Positions 7,776 through 17,221 of a stretch of 45,295 nt of DNA are shown here, one piece after another. The stretch is from NCBI GenBank assembly GCA_903850425.1, contig CAINLR010000141.1:1-45295 (forward strand), in the 5' to 3' direction. The position numbers were made by a program, and so were the translations under genes. Below the pieces are notes generated by a model. That model was not told the DNA's origin and did not search any database. It saw only the letters and a list, made by a program, of their open reading frames with translations. Each line of letters starts with the position of its first letter. The stretch's first letter is position 1. The stretch is from an uncultured Verrucomicrobia subdivision 3 bacterium. Its GTDB lineage: Bacteria; Verrucomicrobiota; Verrucomicrobiia; Limisphaerales; UBA11358.

Positions 7776-10700
7776 ATGTGGATTGTCCTATTAGCCTTGC
7801 GGCGGCCCTACACGTTTGTCGTGGCCGCGCTGCTGCTGGTCTTGTTGACGCCGTTCATCTTGATGCGAACGCCGACGGATATTTTCCCAGCCATCAACAT
7901 CCCGGTGGTCAGCGTCATCTGGCAATATGGTGGCTTGGATGCGAAACAATTTGAGCAGCGAATCACCTACACACACGAACGTATCCTGACCGTCACAGTC
8001 AACAATATCCAGCACCTTGAATCCTCTTCCTACAACGGCATCAGCGTCGTAAAAGTCTTCCTGCAACCCGGAGCCTCTGTGGATGCCGCCGTCGCCCAGA
8101 TCACCGCTTCCGCCCAAACGGTGCTGCGCCTGATGCCGCCAGGCATGCAGCCGCCGTTGATCATCCAATACAACGCCGCCTCGGTGCCCATCCTGCAATA
8201 CAGTTTCAGCAGTTCAAAAATGTCGGAGCAGGCGCTGTTCGACGTGACCGCCAACCAGGTCCGCATCGGCCTGACGAGTGTGCGAGGCGCAATGATCCCA
8301 TGGCCGTATGGGGGCAAGACCCGCGTTGTTTCGGTGGACTTGAATCTGGCGGCGCTCAAGGCGAAGAACCTGCTGGCGCAGGATGTGGTGAACGCCATCA
8401 ACGCGCAAAACCTGATCCTGCCCAGCGGCACAACCAAAATCGGCGCGACCGAATACAGCGTGGCGGTGGATTCCAATCCGCGCCTGATTGAGGATCTAAA
8501 TCATCTGCCGGTCAAGGTCGTCAACGGCGCGACGATTTACCTGAGTGATGTGGCGCAGGCGCATGATGGCTATACGCCGCAACAAAATTCCGTTCGCCAG
8601 GATGGCGTGCGCGGGGCCTTGCTCACCATCATGAAAGCCGGTTCCGCCTCCACGCTGGATGTCGTGCGCAACATAAAAGCGGCGCTGCCAGGCGTGATGG
8701 CCACGGTTTCGCCGGATCTGCAGGTGAAGGAATTTGCCGATCAATCACTGTTCGTGCGGGCCGCCGTCAGCGGCGTGTTGCGCGAAGGCGCCATCGCGGC
8801 GGCGCTCACGGCATTGATGATCCTATTGTTCCTCGGTTCGTGGCGGAGCACGTTCATCATCGCCTTGTCCATCCCGTTGTCCGTGCTTTGCTCGATTGCC
8901 ACTTTGAGCGCGTTAGGCGAAACCATCAACCTGATGACTCTGGGTGGCCTCGCGCTCGCCGTTGGTATTCTCGTGGATGACGCGACCGTAGCGATCGAAA
9001 ACATCCATCGCCACATGACCTCGGGAATGAAGCTGGAAGATGCCATTATCACCGGCTCACAGGAAATTGCTTTGCCCGCCTTCGTCTCCACGTTGTGCAT
9101 CTGCATCGTGTTCGTGCCAATGTTCTTTTTGACCGGCGTGGCCAAGTTTCTGTTCGTGCCCCTCGCCGAGGCGGTGGTGTTCGCGATGCTCGCCAGTTAC
9201 GGGCTTTCACGAACCTTGGTGCCGACGCTGGTAATGTGGCTCTACCGCAATGTCAAAATGCACGGCGAACACGTTGACGAAACCAAGTCGCCGCGCTGGG
9301 TCCGCCCGTTCATTAATTTTCAGCGCGCCTTTGAACGCGGCTTTGAGCGGTTGCGGACGGGCTATCGCGCCTTGCTCGCGAGTTGCTTTGAACATCGCAA
9401 ACCATTCGCCATTTTCTTCATGATCCTCTGCGCGGCTTCGTGGTTGTTGACGCAGGGGCTGGGCCGCGATTTTTTCCCGACCGTGGACGCTGGACAATTC
9501 CTGCTTCACCTCCGCGCCCACACCGGCACGCGCATCGAGGAAGTCCAGCGCCTCACCGATCAGATCAACCAGGCCATCCGCAAAGAAATTCCGGCGGAGG
9601 AACTGTCCGGCATTCTCAACAACACCGGCATCCCCAATTCTTCCATCAATCTGAGTTACAACACCAGCGGCGTCATCGGGCCGGCAGATGCGGACATTCT
9701 TGTGTCGCTAAAACCCGGCCACGCGCCGACGGAAAAATATGTGCGCCAGTTGCGTGAGAGCCTGAACCGCAAATTCCCTGGAACGATGTTTTATTTTCTA
9801 CCGGCGGACATCGTGAGCCAAACGTTGAACTTCGGCCTGCCCGCGCCATTTGATATTCAAATTCTTGGTCGTGATCAGGCGGGCAATCGTGCTATCGCAG
9901 TGCAACTGGCGGAACAGATCAAAAAAATTCCCGGGGCCGTGGATGTCCGCGTGCAGCAGCCCGACAACTGGCCACAATTCCGCATTACCGTTGATCGGTC
10001 CAAGGCCGCCGACCTAGGCTTGACCGAACAAAACGTGGCGAATTCCGTGCTGCTAGGCTTGAGCGGCAGCAGCCAGGTGCAGCCGGCTTACTGGCTCGAT
10101 CCCAAGGTCGGCATCCAATATTTGATCAACGTCCGCGCCACCGAAGCGGCGATGGACTCGCTGGCACAACTCAACGCGCTGCCCATCAGTTCCAGCCGGA
10201 CGGGTGACGACAGCGCGCAGATTCTCGCCAATCTGGCCAGCATTTCGCGCGTGAACATCGCTCCGGTAATTTCACATTACAACGTCCTGCCGATCATTGA
10301 TGTCTTTGGCGGGGTGGACGGCCGTGATCTGGGCGGGGTCTTAAACGACCTCCAGCCGCTCATTGATAAAATCAAAAAGGAGCTGCCGCATGGCGCCAGC
10401 ATCATTGTTCGCGGTCAGGCCGAGACGATGCGCTCCAGTTTTTTTGGACTCGCCATCGGTCTGGCGGGTGCCATCGTGCTCATCTATTTCCTGCTCGTGA
10501 TCAACTTCCAGAACTGGCTCGACCCCTTCATCATCATCACCGCCTTGCCCGCCGCGCTGGCCGGCGTGGTGTGGGGATTGTTTCTTTGTCAGACCACGTT
10601 GAGCGTTCCCGCCCTGATGGGGGCCATCATGAGCATGGGCGTGGCCACGGCCAATTCCGTGCTGGTCGTAACTTTTGCCCGCGAAAACATGCTGCGCGGA

Positions 10701-10973
10701 CTTGACCCGGTGACCGCCGCGCTGGAAGCGGGTGCAGGCCGCATCCGCCCCGTCTTGATGACGGCCATGGCGATGATCATCGGCATGTTGCCCATGAGCC
10801 TTGGCCTCGGCGAAGGCGGCGAACAAAATGCGCCGTTGGGTCGTGCGGTCATCGGCGGTCTAGTATTCGCCACGATTGCCACGCTGTTTTTTGTGCCGAT
10901 CGTTTTCAGCTTCATGCACCGGCATCGCAAGTGCGCCAGCATCACCAATCGAATCGAACCCATCAAATCGTAA
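7776..10973 (+). CDS. RND efflux pump inner-membrane subunit (HAE1/AcrB-like)
   Basis: A 1065-residue proton-driven RND transporter, normal length for the HAE1 family. It has an N-terminal membrane helix (PYTFVVAALLLVLLTPFILM), a first periplasmic porter domain, a block of membrane helices with the proton-relay motif GILVDDATVAIEN (Asp401-Asp402), a second helix-loop half beginning near GLGRDFFPTVDAGQF, and a final membrane block (MGAIMSMGVATANSVLVV, MIIGMLPMSLGLGEGGEQNA). It works with the adaptor and outer-membrane factor encoded directly downstream. Substrates cannot be read from sequence; the periplasmic domains look more like the MdtB/MdtC or metabolite branch than close AcrB relatives. 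The start at ATG 7776 places the first membrane helix at the N-terminus. Confidence 0.96.
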   Translation: MWIVLLALRRPYTFVVAALLLVLLTPFILMRTPTDIFPAINIPVVSVIWQYGGLDAKQFEQRITYTHERILTVTVNNIQHLESSSYNGISVVKVFLQPGASVDAAVAQITASAQTVLRLMPPGMQPPLIIQYNAASVPILQYSFSSSKMSEQALFDVTANQVRIGLTSVRGAMIPWPYGGKTRVVSVDLNLAALKAKNLLAQDVVNAINAQNLILPSGTTKIGATEYSVAVDSNPRLIEDLNHLPVKVVNGATIYLSDVAQAHDGYTPQQNSVRQDGVRGALLTIMKAGSASTLDVVRNIKAALPGVMATVSPDLQVKEFADQSLFVRAAVSGVLREGAIAAALTALMILLFLGSWRSTFIIALSIPLSVLCSIATLSALGETINLMTLGGLALAVGILVDDATVAIENIHRHMTSGMKLEDAIITGSQEIALPAFVSTLCICIVFVPMFFLTGVAKFLFVPLAEAVVFAMLASYGLSRTLVPTLVMWLYRNVKMHGEHVDETKSPRWVRPFINFQRAFERGFERLRTGYRALLASCFEHRKPFAIFFMILCAASWLLTQGLGRDFFPTVDAGQFLLHLRAHTGTRIEEVQRLTDQINQAIRKEIPAEELSGILNNTGIPNSSINLSYNTSGVIGPADADILVSLKPGHAPTEKYVRQLRESLNRKFPGTMFYFLPADIVSQTLNFGLPAPFDIQILGRDQAGNRAIAVQLAEQIKKIPGAVDVRVQQPDNWPQFRITVDRSKAADLGLTEQNVANSVLLGLSGSSQVQPAYWLDPKVGIQYLINVRATEAAMDSLAQLNALPISSSRTGDDSAQILANLASISRVNIAPVISHYNVLPIIDVFGGVDGRDLGGVLNDLQPLIDKIKKELPHGASIIVRGQAETMRSSFFGLAIGLAGAIVLIYFLLVINFQNWLDPFIIITALPAALAGVVWGLFLCQTTLSVPALMGAIMSMGVATANSVLVVTFARENMLRGLDPVTAALEAGAGRIRPVLMTAMAMIIGMLPMSLGLGEGGEQNAPLGRAVIGGLVFATIATLFFVPIVFSFMHRHRKCASITNRIEPIKS

Positions 10974-10977
10974 CGCC

Positions 10978-12159
10978 ATGAACCCAACCCAACCTGCGTC
11001 AAATCCAGCGCCGCCGAACCGGCCCGTGCGTTTGATCTTGATTGCACAAATTGTGATGGTGCTCGTCGTCATCGGACTCATCGCCGGCTTCGTGCCGCGC
11101 TGGCTGGCGCGCCGCCAATTGCTGGTGGAAAATCATGCTGAATCCATCACCATAGTGGATGTCGTTTCGCCAACGGCGTTCAAACCGGATCTGGGCACGC
11201 CGCTGCCGGCCGAGGTGCAAGCGTTCACACTGGCTGCGATTCATGCCCGTGCGAGCGGCTACTTGAAAGGCTGGTTCGTGGACATCGGCGATCATGTCAC
11301 CAATAATCAACTACTCGCGGAGATTGAAACTCCGGAAGTGAACCAGCAACTCGCGCAGGCCAAGGCGGAACTGGATCAAACGCTCGCCAGTCAGAGCCTT
11401 GCCAAGATCAGTGCCGACCGCTGGACGGAATTGCTTAAGAGCGCCAGCGTCAGTGAACAGGAAGCGGCCGAGAAGCAGGCCGATTACACCTTGAAGCAGG
11501 CCAATGTTGCCGCCGCGCAGGCCAATGTCCGCCGTCTGGAGGAACTGACGAACTTCAACCGCGTGGTCGCTCCATTCGCCGGCACCATCACCGCGCGCAA
11601 CACCGACATCGGCCAGCTCATCAGCGCCACCGGCGGCCTTGAACTATTTCGGCTGGCGCAGACCGATCCGCTGCGTGTTTATGTCCGCGTGCCGCAATCG
11701 CTCAGCTACGCCATCGCTCCCGGCCAGACGGCGCAACTGACCTTTCAAGAATTGCCGGGCCGCATTTTCGACGCCCCCGTAACCCGCACCGCCGGAGCCG
11801 TTGATCCGGCTTCGCGCACGTTGCAGGTGGAACTGCAGGTGGCAAATCCGAAACGTGAAATCCTGGCGGGCAGTTACGCTCAGGTGCGTTTCAACGAAGC
11901 CACGAATGCCCATGGGTTGACCCTGTCCGACAACACGCTGGTTTTCCGGGCGCAAGGAATGCAGGTGGCGCTCGTGGGCAGCAACACCATCGTGCAGATG
12001 CGTTCCATCAAACTTGGCCGCGATTTTGGCAACACCGTGGAAGTGCTGAGCGGGCTTGAAGCCAGCGACCGCGTGATCGTGAATCCACCGGACTCCATTG
12101 CCGACGGCGTGACCGTTCGCATCGCCGAGCCGGTGGCGACCAACCAACCGGCCAAATGA
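10978..12159 (+). CDS. RND periplasmic adaptor (membrane fusion protein)
   Basis: A 393-residue HlyD/AcrA-type adaptor. After a short Pro-rich cytoplasmic tail, one membrane anchor spans about residues 17-40 (LILIAQIVMVLVVIGLIAGF). A biotinyl-lipoyl half (IHARASGYLKGWFVDIGDHV), a coiled-coil hairpin (NQQLAQAKAELDQTLASQSL and on to about residue 190), the second lipoyl half (FNRVVAPFAGTITARNTDIG) and the beta-barrel domain follow. ATG 10978 is chosen because it lies just behind the pump stop and precedes the anchor; the frame is open further upstream only inside the pump gene. The 3' end overlaps the next gene by 4 bases. Confidence 0.95.
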   Translation: MNPTQPASNPAPPNRPVRLILIAQIVMVLVVIGLIAGFVPRWLARRQLLVENHAESITIVDVVSPTAFKPDLGTPLPAEVQAFTLAAIHARASGYLKGWFVDIGDHVTNNQLLAEIETPEVNQQLAQAKAELDQTLASQSLAKISADRWTELLKSASVSEQEAAEKQADYTLKQANVAAAQANVRRLEELTNFNRVVAPFAGTITARNTDIGQLISATGGLELFRLAQTDPLRVYVRVPQSLSYAIAPGQTAQLTFQELPGRIFDAPVTRTAGAVDPASRTLQVELQVANPKREILAGSYAQVRFNEATNAHGLTLSDNTLVFRAQGMQVALVGSNTIVQMRSIKLGRDFGNTVEVLSGLEASDRVIVNPPDSIADGVTVRIAEPVATNQPAK

Positions 12160-13646
12160 AAAATGTTTCCCTCCTCTGCCTGATTACGTTGGCCGCTGGA
12201 CTGACGGGCTGCAGCGTCGGTCTGGATTATCATCGGCCGGCCGCATTGCCCGGCCAGCCGGTGCCGGAAAAATTCAACGAGAGTGTTTCCGGCAGCACCA
12301 ATCTGGGCATTTGGAAAATCGCCGAACCCGCCGCACATCGGCCGCGCGGCGAGTGGTGGCGGAGCTTCGGGGATGCCGAGTTAAACCGGATCGAAACCCT
12401 GGCATTGACCAACAATCAAAATCTGGCCGCCACGGCGGCGCGCTTGGAACAAGCGCACGCCCTGGTCACCGAAGCCCGCGCGAATTATTTTCCACAACTC
12501 ACCGCCGGCGGCACACCCAACGGTGACATAGACCGCCAACGCACGAGTTTCAATTCGCCCGTCCAAGGCAGAGCCAGCGGCGTCTCCCATACATACGACA
12601 CGTTTACCGCGCCACTCTATCTTGGCTGGGAAGTTGATCTCTGGGGCCGCGTGCGGCGGCAAGCCGAAGCCGCGCACGAACGCTTTATCGCCAGCGCTGA
12701 TGATCTCGAATCGGCCCGGCTGGCGGTCGCGGCCGAAGTGGCCATTGATTACTTCGCTCTGCGCACGCTTGGAAACGAATACGCACTGGTCACCAATACC
12801 ATCGAAGCCTATCGCCGTTCGCTTGAACTCACCCAAAACCGGCGGCGCGGCGGAGTGGCGTCCGACCTCGATGTCGCCCAGGCGGCAACTCAACTGCACG
12901 GTGCCGAAGCCCAGTTGCCGGACATAAAATTGAACCGGACTCAAATCCGGCACGCCCTCGCCGTGTTGTGCGGCGAAGCGCCGGGAAGTTTCGTTATGTT
13001 GACCGGAGCCTCAATGGCAGAAATTGTGCCCGAGGTTCCACCGAGTTTGCCCAGTGAACTGCTGGAACATCGTCCGGATATCGCCGCCGCTGAAAGACGC
13101 ATGGCGGCCGCCAACGCAGATATCGGCGTTGCGAAAGCCGCTTTTTTCCCGACGATGCGCATCAACGGGCTCGCCGGGTTTCAATCCGTGGATGCCAGCA
13201 CTTGGTTTGACTGGCCCAGCCGGTTTTGGTCAGTCGGGCCGGCCATGCAATTGCCGCTCTTCACCGGCGGTTTGAACCGATCACGGCTCCGCGTGACCCG
13301 CGCGGTTTATGATGAAACGGTGGCGACTTATCGGCAGACGGTGTTGACCGCGTTTGGTGAAGTGGAAGACGGGTTGGTCGCACAGCAATTGCTGGCCGAA
13401 AAATGGAACGCAGAAAATGCGATCGTCATCGCGACCCGTCGCACCTTGGAGATTGCCAGCAATCGCTATAAATCCGGCTTGGTGACATACCTTGACGTTG
13501 CTACTGCCCAGGCAAACGCGCTGCTCCACGAACGCACGCTGGTCCAGCTTCAAGGCACGCGCCTGACCGCCAGCATCAATCTGGTCAAGGCACTTGGTGG
13601 TGGTTGGCAAATCTCTGACGTTGTGCCCAGCACAGCTGACAAGTAA
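12156..13646 (+). CDS. Outer-membrane factor lipoprotein (NodT/OprM-like)
   Basis: A 496-residue TolC-type channel protein. The signal peptide ends in a lipobox (LAAGLTGC), so it should be a lipoprotein. Two OEP-type repeats are visible, each with long alpha-helices (NNQNLAATAARLEQAHALVT near residue 90; the second begins near PDIAAAERRMAAANADIGVA) and the typical beta segments (YFPQLTAGG, FFPTMRINGLAGFQ). It completes the tripartite pump and is coupled to the adaptor gene by an ATGA overlap, so the two should be made together. Confidence 0.95.
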   Translation: MKNVSLLCLITLAAGLTGCSVGLDYHRPAALPGQPVPEKFNESVSGSTNLGIWKIAEPAAHRPRGEWWRSFGDAELNRIETLALTNNQNLAATAARLEQAHALVTEARANYFPQLTAGGTPNGDIDRQRTSFNSPVQGRASGVSHTYDTFTAPLYLGWEVDLWGRVRRQAEAAHERFIASADDLESARLAVAAEVAIDYFALRTLGNEYALVTNTIEAYRRSLELTQNRRRGGVASDLDVAQAATQLHGAEAQLPDIKLNRTQIRHALAVLCGEAPGSFVMLTGASMAEIVPEVPPSLPSELLEHRPDIAAAERRMAAANADIGVAKAAFFPTMRINGLAGFQSVDASTWFDWPSRFWSVGPAMQLPLFTGGLNRSRLRVTRAVYDETVATYRQTVLTAFGEVEDGLVAQQLLAEKWNAENAIVIATRRTLEIASNRYKSGLVTYLDVATAQANALLHERTLVQLQGTRLTASINLVKALGGGWQISDVVPSTADK

Positions 13647-13685
13647 TGTTCGGCGACGCTTGCTTGACGCAGCAATGAAGCGAGA

Positions 13686-13802
13686 CGAGGCAAAAAACTG
13701 GTGGTTCTCATTGGCCAACGCAAGGCGCTGGCGATTGCAGTCAGAAACAACCAGACCGAGCAGAGATTTTCGGGATTACTCCAGCGGCTACAAGTTGGTT
13801 GA
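13686..13802 (+). pseudogene. C-terminal remnant of a second recD2 gene
   Basis: Read in the frame of GGC at 13689, the sequence gives KKLVVLIGQRKALAIAVRNN followed by QTEQRFSGLLQRLQV and a stop. This matches the last 35 residues of the recD2 remnant ending at 6947 at 32 positions. Most nucleotide differences are at third codon positions, so the copies diverged while still coding and are not a recent duplication. Nothing of the rest of RecD2 is found upstream; the preceding bases belong to the efflux operon's end. Confidence 0.75.
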
Positions 13803-13820
13803 TTTAGGAGCATCCGAGCC

Positions 13821-14144
13821 TCAAGCAGCCACCTCTTCGAGAAAGAGGAGTTTATTAATATCCGCCCGCCGATCCACTGCGGCATGCCGTGCAATTTCGG
13901 CCAGGTCGATGTTCGAGCGGACTAGTTTGAAGTATCCGCCACAAAGCCATTCTCCGAGGCCCGCTTTCACGCACACCGGGATTGAACCTTTCTGAGCGCA
14001 AACGATATCGGCGTGTAATGACAGGTAAACTTCCCCGCATTCCCGCAGACGCTCACGGGGACCTAAGTCGGAAGAAGTTGTTTCCCGCAGTCGTCGGCAC
14101 GACAACATTGAGATTGCCACCGTTGGTCGTGGCTGTGCCAGCAT
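13821..14144 (-). CDS. Hypothetical ORF, possibly a gene fragment
   Basis: A 107-residue minus-strand frame. The part after residue 28 has a protein-like look (ERLRECGEVYLSLHADIVCA, LAEIARHAAVDRRADINKLL), while the first 28 residues overlap another remnant in a different frame. The true start is therefore unclear, with in-frame ATG codons at 14144 and 14108. I do not recognise a family. It sits among gene stumps and may be the 3' end of a lost gene. Confidence 0.2.
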   Translation of the reverse strand: MLAQPRPTVAISMLSCRRLRETTSSDLGPRERLRECGEVYLSLHADIVCAQKGSIPVCVKAGLGEWLCGGYFKLVRSNIDLAEIARHAAVDRRADINKLLFLEEVAA

Positions 14145-14327
14145 AAGTCGCCCAGTTTGTGGTGTTCAGGTCCATGTTATATTCCAAGCCGTAACCGGCG
14201 AAGGTTGCCGGCGATGTCAGGACGGCATTGCCGTTGATCAATTGGACCGCGATCGGCGGCCTTGCGGGCGCCGGCACTGCCGTTGACCGTGTGAGAATGT
14301 CGCCAAATTGGCGAGGGTCGTTTCTGG
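14053..14327 (-). pseudogene. C-terminal domain stump of an exported protein
   Basis: The frame ends GYGLEYNMDLNTTNWATYAG ... GNNFFRLRSP and stop. This is the same Y-x-L/I, D/S-L, N-W, F-F/Y-R pattern that ends the secreted hydrolase at 4643 and the giant repeat protein at 42068. Only about 90 residues are open; an in-frame stop lies near 14328. It is therefore the 3' tail of a larger exported protein whose body has been deleted. Confidence 0.55.
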
Positions 14328-14388
14328 CGCATTATTCGGTGGATCTGGCTTCGTGACGCGCAGGTCAAAACGTCGAAAAACAGTAAAA

Positions 14389-14631
14389 ATGAAGGCGTCA
14401 GAGAGCAGCATTGTCAGCCAGCGCACCAACAAAATTCTTCGACATGGGCTGGCCGCGTCTGGCATTTTTTCAGCGCTGGTATGCATCGTGCCGACAACGT
14501 TTTTTGCGGCTGACAATCGGGTGTTTTTTGAGGCAAAGCTGCGAGCAAACCACAAGAAACAACTAAATGGATCTGCTGATCGTTCGGCGTGGGTTAGATG
14601 CGATGCCTATTACATTGGCGGCCCCCTTTGA
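14389..14631 (+). pseudogene. Possible N-terminal stump of a PSCyt1-type exported protein
   Basis: An 80-residue frame with a possible signal peptide (basic start, then LAASGIFSALVCIVPTTFFA, then ADNRVFFEAKLR). The ending resembles the first residues after the signal in planctomycete/verrucomicrobial cytochrome proteins (FFEAKIRPLL ... CYECH), but the heme motif is absent and the frame continues into unrelated sequence. The assignment is tentative and rests on a short match. Confidence 0.22.
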
Positions 14632-14707
14632 GATTAAATCGCCGTGATTTCCCCTGCGAATGCCCCTGAAACTTAACCATTAGATTCCACGTCTTTCCAA
14701 TCGCTTT

Positions 14708-16573
14708 ATGACGAAAATATTTTTGGCAACGATTTACCTTAGTTTACTGGCAACCTGGGGTTTTTCCGCCGGCAATGAGCAAAATTCCGGTCTGCTCCAG
14801 CGCCTGCGGCATAACCATCCGCGATTGCTGGTGTTGGATGATCAACTGGCCGGCGTTCAAGAGTTGATAAAAACCAATGCCACTGCCGGGCAGCTTTATC
14901 AGCGGTTGCAGACGGATGCGGAGAAAATCCTACGGCAGGCCCCGTTGACTTACACCATCGGTGGTTCCGAGCATACGCTGTTGGATGTCAGCCGAAATGT
15001 AGAAGGTCGGGTGTGGTTGCTGGCCGGGCTTTACCGGTTGAACGGAGATCGTCGTTTAGCCGCCCGGGCCCGGGATGAAATGTTGTCCGCCGCCAAGTTT
15101 CCAGATTGGTATCCCAAACACTTTCTCGACACGGCAGAAATGACGGCGGCGCTCGGCCTTGGCTATGACTGGCTGTTTGATTATCTGTCACCGCAGGAAC
15201 GTTTGACGATCCGCGAGGCAATCGTCACCAAAGGTTTGGAGCCGGGGATTGCCGGCTTGACTGAGGAGGGCCGGCTTCAGCGGTTGCATAACAACTGGGT
15301 TCAGGTTTGCAATGGCGGACTGACCCTCGGTGCCTTGGCCATTGCCGATGAAGAAAAACCAAAAGCGTCTGAAATCATTGGGTTATCACGTGCACCGATG
15401 GCCAAAATCATGCAGCTGTTTGCGCCCGACGGTGGATTTGAAGAGGGGCCGATCTATTGGAATTATGCCACCGCATATAATGTCTTCTACCTCGCGGCGC
15501 TCGATAGCGCCCTGGGAACAGACTTCGGATTGTCACAAGCCCCCGGGTTTTCCGACACGGGCAATTACCGGATGCAGACCATCGGACCGCTCGGCACATG
15601 CGCGAATTTTGGCGACGCAGCGGAACAAATTAGCATCGCTCCACAAATGCTTTGGCTAGCCAGACGATTCAACCACCCGGAATATGTGTTGCATGAGCAG
15701 GCGGTGGCCAGATTGCCCAACCTCAACGGAAGCAAACTGGAGTCCTCCCGTTTTTCCATATTTGAATTGCTCTGGAATCAACCGACCGCGGCGAACCTGG
15801 TTGGTGCCAATTTGCCGGTCGGGGCGAAATTCGACCGGGTGGCCACGGCGTTTATTCGCAGCGATGGGGAAAATACCAACGCCATATACGCGGCTTTCAA
15901 AGGGGGCAGCAGTCGTTCCAGTCACGGACACCTTGATCTAGGCACATTTGTTCTGGATGCTTTTGGTGAGCGCTGGGCGATTGATTTAGGAGGAGACAGC
16001 TATGGACTGCCGGGCTATTTCGGAGCTCAACGTTGGAGTTATTACCGCTTGCGCACCGAGGGGCATAACACCTTGACTATCGACAATCAAAATGAAGACC
16101 TCAATGCTGTGGCTCCGCTGACGGCATTTTCCAGCAGCGGCGACCAGACGTTCGCCATAGCTGATTTGAAAGCGGCTTATCCCGATAAATTGGCTGGCTG
16201 GCTGCGCGGAATCATGCTGCTGAACCGCCGTCAGGTGTTGCTTCAGGACGAAATAATGCCAAAGCTACCGGCTGACATCACTTGGAATTTTCATACCCGC
16301 GCCACCATCACGATTGCCGGCGATGGGAAAGAGGCGACCCTTGCACAAGGCACTACCAAGTTGGTGGCCCGGATCATTCAACCGATAAACGCCCGTTTTG
16401 AAACAGCTGCCGTTCGCCTAAGCTCACCCCAGCGATCCACGGCTGGCGTCAGCAACTTGATGGTCCGATTGCCTCACATGACATCCCCGACCACCGTCGC
16501 GGTTTTGTTTTCATCCCCAGAAGATCGTGCCAGCCAGCCAAAAATCATGCCCTTGAATCGCTGGGCGCCGTGA
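14708..16573 (+). CDS. Secreted heparinase II/III-like polysaccharide lyase
   Basis: A 621-residue exported protein with a signal peptide (MTKIFLATIYLSLLATWGFS then A). The N-terminal half is an alpha/alpha-toroid of the uronate-lyase type, with HNNWVQVCNGGL near residue 195 and GGFEEGPIYWNYATAYNVFY near 240. The C-terminal half has heparinase II/III beta-sheet signatures: SSHGHLDLGTFVLDAFGERW, DLGGDSYGLPGYF and EGHNTLTIDNQ. The Asn/His/Tyr set around residues 195-250 and His405 are likely catalytic. It should cleave a uronic-acid-containing polysaccharide in the periplasm or outside the cell; the exact PL family and substrate cannot be set. It is flanked by remnants on both sides and looks like a survivor in an eroded region. 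Confidence 0.85.
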   Translation: MTKIFLATIYLSLLATWGFSAGNEQNSGLLQRLRHNHPRLLVLDDQLAGVQELIKTNATAGQLYQRLQTDAEKILRQAPLTYTIGGSEHTLLDVSRNVEGRVWLLAGLYRLNGDRRLAARARDEMLSAAKFPDWYPKHFLDTAEMTAALGLGYDWLFDYLSPQERLTIREAIVTKGLEPGIAGLTEEGRLQRLHNNWVQVCNGGLTLGALAIADEEKPKASEIIGLSRAPMAKIMQLFAPDGGFEEGPIYWNYATAYNVFYLAALDSALGTDFGLSQAPGFSDTGNYRMQTIGPLGTCANFGDAAEQISIAPQMLWLARRFNHPEYVLHEQAVARLPNLNGSKLESSRFSIFELLWNQPTAANLVGANLPVGAKFDRVATAFIRSDGENTNAIYAAFKGGSSRSSHGHLDLGTFVLDAFGERWAIDLGGDSYGLPGYFGAQRWSYYRLRTEGHNTLTIDNQNEDLNAVAPLTAFSSSGDQTFAIADLKAAYPDKLAGWLRGIMLLNRRQVLLQDEIMPKLPADITWNFHTRATITIAGDGKEATLAQGTTKLVARIIQPINARFETAAVRLSSPQRSTAGVSNLMVRLPHMTSPTTVAVLFSSPEDRASQPKIMPLNRWAP

Positions 16574-16576
16574 GAA

Positions 16577-16771
16577 TTAGACTAGATAAACCGCTGGGCT
16601 CATCGCCCCAGTGGGCACGGAAAAGGGACGGACGAGGCCGCAAACGCGGAGGACCATAAGAGCACCGAAACAAAGGGCCGGGACGAGAGCCAGGACGATG
16701 AGCAGCTTGGTGGGGCGGCTTATCGCCGTGCGTGGCGGCCGGGGCAGTGGTGGTGGCGCGGTGGGTTGCAC
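16577..16771 (-). pseudogene. N-terminal stump resembling signal peptidase I
   Basis: From GTG 16771 the frame gives a Pro-rich start, a membrane helix (LLIVLALVPALCFGALMVLR) and then RPFSVPTGAMSPAV before stopping. The last part matches box B of signal peptidase I (PTGSMxPT), with Ala in place of the nucleophilic Ser. The rest of the enzyme is absent. The frame is open further upstream to 16828. It is either a truncated, divergent relative or a remnant. Confidence 0.4.
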
Positions 16772-16897
16772 GTGCGATTGACAGCTAACAGGATTGATTA
16801 GACCAAGCGCCGGCACGACTCGGCGCATGGCTGGCTTTTGTAACCCAGCCGGTTCTCATGGGCCTATCAAAGCCGACTTGAGAATTTCGAGCAAGCA

Positions 16898-17221
16898 TTA
16901 TTTCGGAAGGCATATTCTTGCAGCGGGCTGCGAGTTCGCGTGATCGGCCAGGTGTGCTAAATTCCAAGAGACGACAATGCTTTTGGTGTGAGCGGGCATA
17001 CCGGCCGGCCGCCAGTTCGAGAAGCGCTGCGGCAAACCAAAGGCGCAGGGGGAAGCCTGCGCCATCGCTTTTGCCCAACCAGTTCCATCCGCGTCCATCA
17101 TCCGCGTAATGGCCGACGACGGGGCATCCACATCAAGCGGTCCGCCCGCGGCGATAAGTTTCACCAATCGCGCGGGGCGATGGTCGTTGCGGACATAGAG
17201 CGTAACGGAACGCCAGGCGAT
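16898..17221 (-). other. Unrecognised ORF remnant downstream of the kinase gene
   Basis: Right after the kinase stop codon, and in the same frame, the sequence reads IAWRSVTLYVRNDHRPARLV and KLIAAGGPLDVDAPSSAI before degrading in plausibility. There is no good start codon near the beginning, so it would need readthrough or be a fragment. I do not recognise it. The remaining bases of the 16772-17221 gap hold nothing I can call. Confidence 0.18.

Noticed and set aside
13594-13995. 133-codon plus-strand frame after the outer-membrane factor gene
   Set aside because: It reads the recD2 tail remnant in the wrong frame; the meaningful frame gives KKLVVLIGQRKALAI.
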